From Symbiodinium natans (Eukaryota > Sar > Dinophyceae > Suessiales > Symbiodiniaceae): a DNA stretch of 64,000 nt. Location: positions 186,001 to 250,000 of the forward strand of contig CAJNDS010001702.1 in NCBI GenBank assembly GCA_905221605.1, in the 5' to 3' direction. A program made the position numbers and the translations under genes. The stretch's first letter is position 1. Every line of letters starts with the position of its first letter. The notes beneath the pieces are model-generated. The model saw only the letters and a program-made list of their open reading frames with translations. It was not told where the DNA came from and searched no databases. Below are positions 56,108 to 64,000 of this stretch, piece by piece.

Positions 56108-59100
56108 ATGGACTTAATCGAGGAGATTCTAGATCTGGGGCGAACACTTTCGACGAAGAAGCTGAAGGAGCTTGTTGACTCCATTGCAAGTCGTGTTCCA
56201 CACGGTTTTTTGCCGCAGCCTGGCTACATGTGCTTTACGTCAACCTCGTATACATGCATGTACGCTACATGCGTGTGCCACCCCACCATTTTGTTCTGTT
56301 CCCAGGGCAAACCTCGTTGACCTCGCGGGGTACACGAAGGACAACAACATCTTTCGCAACTTCAACAGGTGGGTGGAGCGCCAGGAATGGCGGAAAAGCT
56401 TGCCGCAGCCGAGGGAGAGTCTAGGCTTGAACCCATCTTTTATAAACATACGTGCATGCATGCATGCATCACGATTTCGCCATCCGAGGGTCGAAGTGAT
56501 TCTCCGCGACAAAACGAAGAAGAAGGAAGAGCAGGACTACATTGGAAAATGGCACATGTTCTTTCCTCACGAAGTGCGCTGATGACCGCAATTCATCGTT
56601 CGGTCCACATGTGCACATGATTATCTGGTTATCAGCGCTGTGCATGTTCATCAATTTAATCTGTGCGACCCAAGGATCCACTGTATACATGGCTATTCCT
56701 TCGAGCGATTTCAGAAGTTCTTTCTCGGAGAGCCTGGGGCGGCGTGCCTTTAAGCTAGCAGATGTCGATATGTGCATGTGACACACAGGTGCATGCGTGC
56801 AGTACCTGCTATGCTATACAGGAACTGGAGCGGTTCTGGCAGCACAATCGCAAAACAGCGTCACTGGCCTATGTTTGCTGTCGAAGTGCATGTGGCAGTA
56901 GGCATGCGTGTGTGGTCAGAAAGCATCGATCCCAGGTGGTTCAAAAACCACCCACTACTGGCCGGCCTCCACGTCTCTTGCCAGCATTCCATCATTGTTC
57001 CAGCGAGTCCTCGGATCCATGTCTTTGTACAAGGTTACCGTCGGGTTAATATGGTGTGCGCTGCATGCGTGCGTGTTAATTCTTGCTAGGCCGTCGGCCG
57101 GGTAACTTAGGGTCAGGGTTAAGGGTTTTTTGGGTTTAGGGTTTAGGGGGTAGTTTAGGGTTGAGGGTCAACGATCGAATGCTCCAGGAGAACGATCTTT
57201 CACGAGTTGTTCCGCTCGAAGTCCATGGTGACGATGCGGAGAGTCATCGACGCCGATCTTTTCTTGTCGTTAGTTTGAGATCCCCCATCACAAAGGGGGC
57301 AACGATGAGGACTCTGTTTCCAATGTATATCATGGACAGTGATCAGACGGGATCTGGCACAGCGCCACGGCTGCAATTCTGCAATATTGGTACACGGGGA
57401 AATACGATCCATATACACTCGAATTTAAACCACATATATATATATATACCTGGTGTGCATGCATGCATGGCTTAGGTGGCGCAACTGGACATGCACCTCG
57501 TGTGGTCCCTTTCGCAACTACAACACGGCACTACGTTTAGCTTTGACTGCTGGGGCAGACCTTTGGTGGATGCGCCGGCGCCGTACACACTTGCGGGTGG
57601 GTATCGCTTCGTGCTTTCCGGTTTGAAGGGTGACCAACAATTTCTGAAGAAGACACTATGCATCGACCAGTCATGGGTCAGCGACAACATCTGCTGGTAC
57701 TGTGAGGTCAGTGTGTGTGTGGTCGAAACCGCACCAACCCCCCCCCCCGCCCCCGAAACAAAATAAACCCTTATAATTGGTACCTCATCCCTGAAAGGCG
57801 ACTAGAACCTCTGGATCGCCGCTACTCTACACAAATCATGGACGTCGGGCGGCACACCGTGACACGCAACCTGACGCACAGCGATGTAGACAAATTGTGC
57901 GGACATGTAATATTGCACGGAGCTGTTTCAAGCCTAAACCCGTATAAACCTCAAGCCCTCTATAGCTAATATATAACCCTAAACGCTAAAAATACCCTAC
58001 ATCTATCGAGGATCCGATCGGACGCCGATTTCGTGCAAATGGCCCGGAAATCTGCATGGATTCTTGTGCCGGGCATCTCCCTCAGCAGGGTCTGGCCAGA
58101 TATCCTTCATGTCATCGATCTCACGCTCGCCCCGGAGGCAGCTGCTTCCGCAGCCCGGCATGGCTGAAGCAATGCTGAGTGTAGATGTGGTTTTGAGCTA
58201 GGGATATCGGGTTAGGGTTTAGGGTTCAAGGCTTAGAGGAATAAGCTCCTGGAGTTATAAGCTCCTTGGGTTTCGGCGACAGCTGCTAACTCCACGCAGC
58301 TTCGATTTAAATGGATTTAAATGGGTTTAAAGGGTTTAAGCTTTAGGGTTTTAGAATTTTAGGGTTGTAGGGTTGTAGGGTTTTGGGGTTTTAGGCTTTC
58401 GGGCCTTGACGTCATAATGGCAATCTTAATTGTTGTTTGTTCTTCCATATCGAGGCATTACTGGAGCTGACGGAGTCGCAGCTGCCCTGGTCTGGCACGT
58501 CCCAGCAAAGCCGCTTGAGTGCTGCGTACGCGGACTACATTGCCATGTGCAAGAATGTTGGTGTTCGCAACGCGGCATGCAGTAAAAACCCTAAACCCTA
58601 ATCCCCTAATTTTAAACCCTAAACCCGCTCCGATTATCCATTTATTATATGAGGGTGTCCACGTTGCGTTGCAATTCTCATGAGGTGCTCGGGCTCCTCC
58701 TTTCCAACTGGATGACATCAAGGCGAATTCTCAACGATTTCCTACGTTTGCTCAGAAGCACCTGAGCGGCGCTGATGCTCGACAAGGAATGAACATCTAT
58801 ATTTCCCCAATATGCGTGAAAACACCTCGATCTCTAAACACATGTCATTTTCACTAGTCGCTGCAGCCGAGGAATCTGTCGTACTTGTGCGGTGGTTGGC
58901 GGATGTGTGTGCCCGAGAAGCGGTGCGTTGCCAAACCCAAAATGCGAACCTCCGTGCGGCTGTCTTCCTTGCACTGGCTTCCTATCGTGCGGTCTTAAGC
59001 GACGCTGATTTCTATCTCACCGAGCTGGAACTTCGAAGTCTGGAATATTGGAACGACATGTATCAAGATAGCTTAAACTGTGTGGACCTGAGCATCATAT

Positions 59101-59608
59101 GCTTCTCCACCGCGTGCAGATTGTCGCGATCGAGATCTTAATCATGTTGCGGACTTGTGGACTCGATCTGTTGCTGCAGGTTTGGCTGCAGAGGCCATTC
59201 ACGACAGAAAGATGCTCTGGAAGGTGCGCCCCAAGTGTCATCAGCTCCCTTGCCGCACCCTCTGCACGCATGTATATATGCGTCAAGTCTGTCTCGCATG
59301 TTTGTATTAATGGACAACTCCCGCACTGCTGCTTGCTCTCGCCTAGGATGGAACACATGACTTTCGATGCTTCACCACAAATGAATCCCCTTCAAACCTC
59401 AAACTATTCGGAAGAAGACCTCGTGGGGAGGATGAAGAAGTGTCTTGCCACGAAATTTCAGCACAAGTGCTGGAGTGACCATGATTCGGATCCTCTTAAG
59501 ACATTTCATCTAAGGTTGGCGATAATGTGTCACCCCAAACGGCTCGGGCTTACAGTGCTCCAGCGGTATGCGTGGCTGGTGTGTGTGCACTGGTTGCGCA
59601 CGGACTAA
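56108..59608 (+). CDS. Gene of about a dozen exons, HGDD/YTNHG/DILHVIDL family
   Basis: Exons in order (borders approximate unless given): 56,108-56,180 (MDLIEEILDLGRTLSTKKL); 56,306-56,420 (NNIFRNFNRWVERQEWRK); 56,490-56,571; 56,700-56,755; 56,822-56,869 (ELERFWQHNRK); 56,920-56,972 (DPRWFKNHPLLAGLH); 57,160-57,360 (VPLEVHGDDAESHRRRSF); 57,476-57,706 (LVWSLSQLQHG, LSGLKGDQQFLKKTL, DNICWYCE); about 57,799-57,890 (SPLLYTNHGRRAAHRD); 58,011-58,153 (LSRVWPDILHVIDLTLAPEA); 58,456-58,552; about 58,690-58,770; 58,858-59,060; 59,180-59,235 (HDRKMLWKVRPK); 59,347-59,608, ending TAA. I recall proteins with this motif series as a very large uncharacterised dinoflagellate family. HGDD and DxxHxxDL spacing is reminiscent of KDZ or Plavaka-type transposases; that link is speculative. 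No catalytic role can be assigned. Confidence 0.55.
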
Positions 59609-59707
59609 AAATGCGCGAGTGCAAGTTGCATACCTTCAGCCTGGGTCTTCAGTCATGCACAAAAGAATAATTGTACCATTTCGTGTACATCTGAACACGA
59701 GGGGGAA

Positions 59708-59766
59708 TGTTCCCTTATCGTCCTCCCGGCGAAATGACCTGTTTTTAGACCCCGGTACGGGAAACA
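59708..59766 (-). other. 59-bp TG...CA segment at the copia 3' end, possible short LTR or edge
   Basis: On the minus strand this reads TGTTTCCCG ... GGGAACA and lies about 30 bp beyond the polyprotein stop. Copia LTRs classically begin TG and end CA with short inverted ends. No second copy can be seen because the 5' end is outside the window, so it could be coincidence or only part of a longer LTR. Confidence 0.2.
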
Positions 59767-59794
59767 CGTCGGTTGGAATGTCCTGGTAGAGTCT

Positions 59795-62700
59795 CTACTG
59801 CCTTTCGATATGGTACAAGCAGTCTCTGAGTACTCTAATGAGCAAATCAGGCTTCATTGACTTGGTGAGACAATCAGCGATCATGGTGGCCGTTGAGGTC
59901 CACGTGATCCTGTCAGCCGCATCAGGGTAACGGTCAATCAACTTTGATCCGTCATCATCGAACAGTGCCTGACGCAATGCGTTCAGCTCAATTTGCAATC
60001 TCTTGTCTTGAACCTTTGATGGAACTTCACTGTTCAAATTATCAGATAACGACCTGCAGTCCGTTAACATCAGATGCGGTACGGCTGCTCTCGACTTGTC
60101 ATACCAGTCGGAACCACTGCTGCCGCAGTCGTAGAGCTCGGCTAAGAGGGCCCGAATCCTGTCTCCGGATTCCTGTGCGTTTTGCAGAGCGTAGGTCTCA
60201 GCCTGGAGAGTTGCTCTGCATACTCTCTTGATCGTGGTGCTGCTGTAGCTCACGAGCATCACGTCAAAATCGCAGTTGCTGGGATCAGTCAACTGCTTCC
60301 TTGGAGCAAGGAAGTGAATGCGTCCTTGCTGTGATCGCATTCCGGGCTCAGCGGCAAAACTAGCGTCTGAAGCCGTCAGTACGCCAAGTTGCATGAATTC
60401 ACAGATTCCATGCTTGTATCTGATCTTAAGATCCTTGCCGGTGAGGGCAAGTTCCAAGACCTTGTTTGCTTCCTTAAGGATAGCAACGCTGGCGCCCTTG
60501 ACCTTGGATTGGAGGTAGGACACCTTGTAAAGTATGTCCGGTCTCCCCTGTCGAGCTATCCAGCTCAAACTCCCCACCACGGATCGCAACTGTCGTTCTT
60601 CACCTTGAGTGATGGGATCGGATGGCTTGCGGCTCTTGGCGATGTCGATGTAGGTGATTCGACGTGTGTTGTCCGTCACGTCCAGCAGTACGTCACTTCC
60701 TGCACGATCGAACTGCTTTCCACAGAAGCGGAGTCGATCTCGCTCACGTCGTCCGACCTCGAATCGCTCTAAGAGTCGATCCATGATGGCATCTCCAGTC
60801 TCCGTAGACGCCCACAAGAAGTCGTCTACATGCGTGGTGAGAAGCAGGTCCACCTTGCCATTCGTGGTGTGGTAGTAGAACGCAGGAAAAATGCGGCTCG
60901 CCTTCAAACCAACGTCCTTGGCGTCCTTGTCCACCCGCTTCCAAAAACCACGTCCACTGTCTCGGAGACCGTAGACAGGCACCCTGACCAGGAGCATGGC
61001 CTCTGGGTCCACACCGGGCAAGCCGCCTCGGGGTTGTCGCATGAGGATAATCCGGTCAATGGGCAGGGCCTGGAAGTACGCATTCTTGATGTCGGAGCTC
61101 TGGGTAGGGACTCCTTCACAAGCTGCAAATGCACATACCATCGCGTGGGTCTCTAGGTCCGATGTAGGTGAGTCCGTACGGATCCCATCATCGGCCTCAA
61201 AATTCCCGCAACTAACGAGTCGGGATTTGAATTCCGGAACGAAGTTCTCGGTGTGCTGCTCGTGAATGTTTTTCACAGTATCGACCCACTTCGAAGGCAG
61301 TGCTATGTGTCCTTCGGCTAACAAGTCCTCGAGGATCTTGCCTGAGACAGGGATCGCCGCCTGGAACGATTCATACTTCAACCATTCTTTCTTCCGCGAC
61401 TCGTCGATCTTTTTCTGGATAGACGGTGTGCAGTCGAAGTAGTTGAGCGTTCCTGGCAGGTCCTTCATCTCATCCTTCGTCAGTCTTGTTGCCATGAAGG
61501 CCATAAACTTCGCTCGTGGCTTCGCCCTAGTGGCGTTCAACGCACCATCTGTGTCGTTGACATAACGCGCTGTCTCTGAGTCGCGTATATTCTGCAGTCT
61601 CTCCCGGATCTGCACTGGTAAGTCGTCCTGGATGTCGTAGGTTGACGGTCTGCGACTTCCACCAGGGGTTCGCTCTCCTTCTGGTTCTGCAACACTAGGC
61701 CTCCTTCTTGACGTTGAGGTAGTCGACGAAGTAGCTGCATGCACACGCCGCTCAGGTGGTGACCTGGACCTTTCTCTCGTAGGCTCATCCTCTTCTTCGA
61801 GGATAGAGGGTAGAGGAGGTCCGCCTTGATCCTCCTGAGCTGGTGCTTGCGGAATGAGCGCTTGCTCATCCTCTTCTATTGGGGCTGCATCCTCCGCTCC
61901 AGGTTCGCGAACATCGTCGAAGTTCTGCTGTCCTCCTAGAATCTCATCTGGGAAAACTTGCTTGCCATGGAGGATGTCAAAGGCCAGTGCTTCTGCATCC
62001 GACGCGGGTCTAATGTTCTGCGCTGAGGCTAGAACAGGAACGTTCTCACAAAGGAGCCAAACTGCTTCCTTTTCGCGTCCCTCGAACCCAATGATTCGGG
62101 ATGCAGGAGACCAGGTCGTCTTCCCGGCCTTTGTGCGCCTAAAGGTCACAACATCTCCAACCCGATACTCGCCGGGTATTGGCCTTGCACTGCGGAGTGA
62201 GGCCTTCTGCACTCGCTTCGAGGTGTCGAGCTGCACAAATGCCTTCTTCGCTTCGGCTCTGCATTGGTGCTGGAGTGCAAAGGCTGACTCTGGATCTATG
62301 GAGTCCTGAATGGCTCCTAGGTCTGCGTGCCCATCTTCACTGAGGATAGATGGCAGTTCACGTGGCGCTCGTCCAAGCACCCACTGAGCCGGTGAGTAGC
62401 CTCCTTGCCTGAGTAGGCTATTCTTCACCAAACAGGCCTCATCGAGTACCTGCTGCATCTGTTGCCAACCATGTGCTTGAACTTGGGCAGCTGTCTTCCG
62501 GACCATAGCCTTGAGAACGCCTCCATGTCGTTCAACTCGTCCAATTGCTTCTGGAGTCTCCAAAGGCGCATGGGTGACCTGCACTCCATGGGCTCCCATA
62601 TACTGGGCCAGGATCCCGCGGTTGTGCAATCCGCGGTCACACTTCATGGAGCTAGGATGGCCAGCCCAAGTGATCCATCGCCTCTGGATGGCCTCCAAAC

Positions 62701-63745
62701 ACTTGGAGCTAGTTGGGGTTCCAGGACCTTCACGAACAATTTCGGCCAATTGGAAACATGTGCCGAGGCACACCAAGTTCAAAACTTGATACTTGGTACC
62801 AGATGCGTCCAGGATCTCGAAGATGTCCACGCCGAGGGTGTGGTTGAACACGTAGGCGCCGGGCAACGATGTCGTGTGAGCATTTCTTCTCGGCTTCGTC
62901 TCCTCACACTCGATGCATCGGTGGTAACGCAGTCCTTCAAGGTACTGCGGATCAACCTTCGCAGCTCTGAGAAGGTTCATGAGCACCTTCCTGGGAGCAT
63001 GGCCAAACTGGCGATGCAGCCGACGGATCGCTACCCTGATGCGCTGAGGTAGCTTCTTCCATCCGGCTCGTCGTTCCGCCTCCTGAATAGGTAGGTTCGG
63101 AACCTCGGCTTCATCAAGCTCGAGATCTTCTTGAATGGCCTCTTCACCCGGGTCCATTTGTGCTCGGTCCTCGACGTCCTCGACGCTGTCGAGGGGCTCC
63201 ATCTCGGCATCCTCCCATGCAGGGTAGGACGCGCTAACCAACGCAATGGCTGTTTGATCGGTAACATACTCGATCAACCAGTTCGCAAATTCATTGTCGA
63301 ACACATCATGCATTCCCTTCGGGGGTACATATGGGAATCCCCCGTTGCACCATCCTTCGAATGCTAATGCCAAGTCTTTGCTGTTTGACATATACGAAAC
63401 GTCTCCATGTCCCAACTCGGGGTACATGGGAATCGAGAAGTAACTCCATCTCTCAGTATCCGCAACATCAATCACCAAGAACTCAGAACCTGAACACTCA
63501 CAATGCGAAACAACTTCATCCATCAACTCGCTGTGATTCAAACAATCATCCCGATACTCAATCGCAACAACAATGACACTCGGGCTGCTTCCCTGAAGAA
63601 TTCGCCGAATCCCTTCTGCCGTCCATCCAACCTCTGCGTTCACTCCGGTGTCGAAGGTGTTGAAGTCGTTGTCCTTGTCGAGGTGGAGGACGTCTCCGGA
63701 TCGTCCTCTTTGAGCGTCTTCCGATCGCCCTTGCTGCTGTCCCAT
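59795..63745 (-). CDS. Ty1/copia retrotransposon Pol polyprotein (integrase, RT, RNase H)
   Basis: 1,316 residues without a stop; the frame is open upstream to 63,823, where an in-frame TAA lies. Order is integrase before reverse transcriptase, diagnostic of Ty1/copia. Zinc-binding H244, H249, C277, C280; integrase core D307 (GVDIFE), D370 (KCDRGLHN) and E405 (GRVERHGG); reverse transcriptase D885 (SDIKNAYFQA) and D974-D975 (THVDDFLWAS); RNase H D1127 (SDASFA), E1183 (QAETYAL), D1229 (LTDCRSL) and D1291 (MIADCLTKSM). A Ser/Arg-rich linker spans about 600-720. All catalytic residues are present, so it could be recently active. Gag and protease are not identifiable. The first Met (63,745) may not be the true start; the residues before it (LYFDYELYYLD) look coding, so frameshifting from an upstream gag frame is possible. 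Confidence 0.93.
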   Translation of the reverse strand: MGQQQGRSEDAQRGRSGDVLHLDKDNDFNTFDTGVNAEVGWTAEGIRRILQGSSPSVIVVAIEYRDDCLNHSELMDEVVSHCECSGSEFLVIDVADTERWSYFSIPMYPELGHGDVSYMSNSKDLALAFEGWCNGGFPYVPPKGMHDVFDNEFANWLIEYVTDQTAIALVSASYPAWEDAEMEPLDSVEDVEDRAQMDPGEEAIQEDLELDEAEVPNLPIQEAERRAGWKKLPQRIRVAIRRLHRQFGHAPRKVLMNLLRAAKVDPQYLEGLRYHRCIECEETKPRRNAHTTSLPGAYVFNHTLGVDIFEILDASGTKYQVLNLVCLGTCFQLAEIVREGPGTPTSSKCLEAIQRRWITWAGHPSSMKCDRGLHNRGILAQYMGAHGVQVTHAPLETPEAIGRVERHGGVLKAMVRKTAAQVQAHGWQQMQQVLDEACLVKNSLLRQGGYSPAQWVLGRAPRELPSILSEDGHADLGAIQDSIDPESAFALQHQCRAEAKKAFVQLDTSKRVQKASLRSARPIPGEYRVGDVVTFRRTKAGKTTWSPASRIIGFEGREKEAVWLLCENVPVLASAQNIRPASDAEALAFDILHGKQVFPDEILGGQQNFDDVREPGAEDAAPIEEDEQALIPQAPAQEDQGGPPLPSILEEEDEPTRERSRSPPERRVHAATSSTTSTSRRRPSVAEPEGERTPGGSRRPSTYDIQDDLPVQIRERLQNIRDSETARYVNDTDGALNATRAKPRAKFMAFMATRLTKDEMKDLPGTLNYFDCTPSIQKKIDESRKKEWLKYESFQAAIPVSGKILEDLLAEGHIALPSKWVDTVKNIHEQHTENFVPEFKSRLVSCGNFEADDGIRTDSPTSDLETHAMVCAFAACEGVPTQSSDIKNAYFQALPIDRIILMRQPRGGLPGVDPEAMLLVRVPVYGLRDSGRGFWKRVDKDAKDVGLKASRIFPAFYYHTTNGKVDLLLTTHVDDFLWASTETGDAIMDRLLERFEVGRRERDRLRFCGKQFDRAGSDVLLDVTDNTRRITYIDIAKSRKPSDPITQGEERQLRSVVGSLSWIARQGRPDILYKVSYLQSKVKGASVAILKEANKVLELALTGKDLKIRYKHGICEFMQLGVLTASDASFAAEPGMRSQQGRIHFLAPRKQLTDPSNCDFDVMLVSYSSTTIKRVCRATLQAETYALQNAQESGDRIRALLAELYDCGSSGSDWYDKSRAAVPHLMLTDCRSLSDNLNSEVPSKVQDKRLQIELNALRQALFDDDGSKLIDRYPDAADRITWTSTATMIADCLTKSMKPDLLIRVLRDCLYHIERQ

Positions 63746-63915
63746 GTCCAGGTAGTAGAGCTCGTAGTCGAAGTAGAGTTCCTTGCGCAGGAGCCACGCC
63801 CTACTCCCATACCTAGTGCAGACTTAGGCAGGGGTAGGACATGATCTGGCGAAGTGCCTAGATCTAGGTCTGGACTAACCCCTAGACCCTTCTGCAGACA
63901 CTCCGGTGCAGGCAT
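63640..63915 (-). CDS. Possible upstream (gag-side) overlapping frame
   Basis: A second minus frame of 91 codons (MPAPECLQKGLGVSPDLDLG...) overlaps the start of the polyprotein, ends at 63,640, and reads Ser/Thr/Asp-rich. It could be the 3' end of gag or chance. 63,916-64,000 shows nothing decisive. Confidence 0.2.
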   Translation of the reverse strand: MPAPECLQKGLGVSPDLDLGTSPDHVLPLPKSALGMGVGRGSCARNSTSTTSSTTWTWDSSKGDRKTLKEDDPETSSTSTRTTTSTPSTPE

Positions 63916-64000
63916 CCGGGCGTCTTCGAGCGCTATCTTCTTGTGCTCAGAGAAGAGGTCACGGGCGATCCTCTTCCATCTCTCCAGGATATTTTCTTCT

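Overview
The window looks like nuclear DNA of a dinoflagellate, most likely close to Symbiodiniaceae or Suessiales. The evidence is: TTTAGGG-type telomeric repeats throughout; a Ty1/copia polyprotein of the kind abundant in dinoflagellate genomes; about 19 kb of exons that all read on one strand; introns ending in AG|G with at least one apparent GA-AG junction; and exon peptides resembling uncharacterised multigene families I remember from dinoflagellate genomes. Species cannot be told from the sequence. Exon joins and family assignments rest on reading and memory, not on a search. No spliced-leader sequence was seen. Layout: (1) Bases 1 to about 40,590 are a gene-poor, probably subtelomeric zone. 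Interstitial telomere-repeat arrays occur every few hundred bases in both orientations, many of them homogenised variants (CTTAGGG, TTTGGGG, TTTTAGGG, TTTTTAGGG, TTTAGGGG, TTCAGGG, TTTATAGGG). Between them lie unique islands, at least seven kinds of small foldback or terminal-inverted-repeat elements, an 818-bp inverted-repeat element, and a dispersed repeat present at 15.5 and 23.3 kb in opposite orientations. The clearest genes here are two tandem, intronless, secreted TIMP/netrin-like proteins at 13.5 and 16.4 kb on the minus strand, carried on a duplicated segment. A few other islands hold protein-like fragments (7.3, 33.8, 36.7, 38.0 kb). (2) Bases about 40,600 to 59,610 form a plus-strand gene cluster. 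It holds a gene with a long acidic Glu repeat array and a Lys-rich tail (41.6-44.5 kb); a gene with cytosine-C5-methyltransferase-like motifs (44.8-47.4 kb); a Lys/Ala/Pro-rich, histone-H1-like repeat protein (49.5-51.6 kb); a conserved dinoflagellate-family gene with a helical C-terminus (52.0-54.9 kb); and a gene of about a dozen exons with HGDD, YTNHG and DILHVIDL motifs (56.1-59.6 kb). Their introns carry telomeric arrays, (TA)n and (CT)n tracts and ATGCATGC motifs. (3) Bases 59,795 to 63,823 hold an uninterrupted Ty1/copia polyprotein on the minus strand with intact integrase, reverse transcriptase and RNase H residues; its 5' end lies outside the window. Overall, telomeric sequence appears to be spreading through a chromosome-end region, splitting mobile elements, marking duplication and insertion breakpoints, and entering introns of genes in the same direction of transcription.
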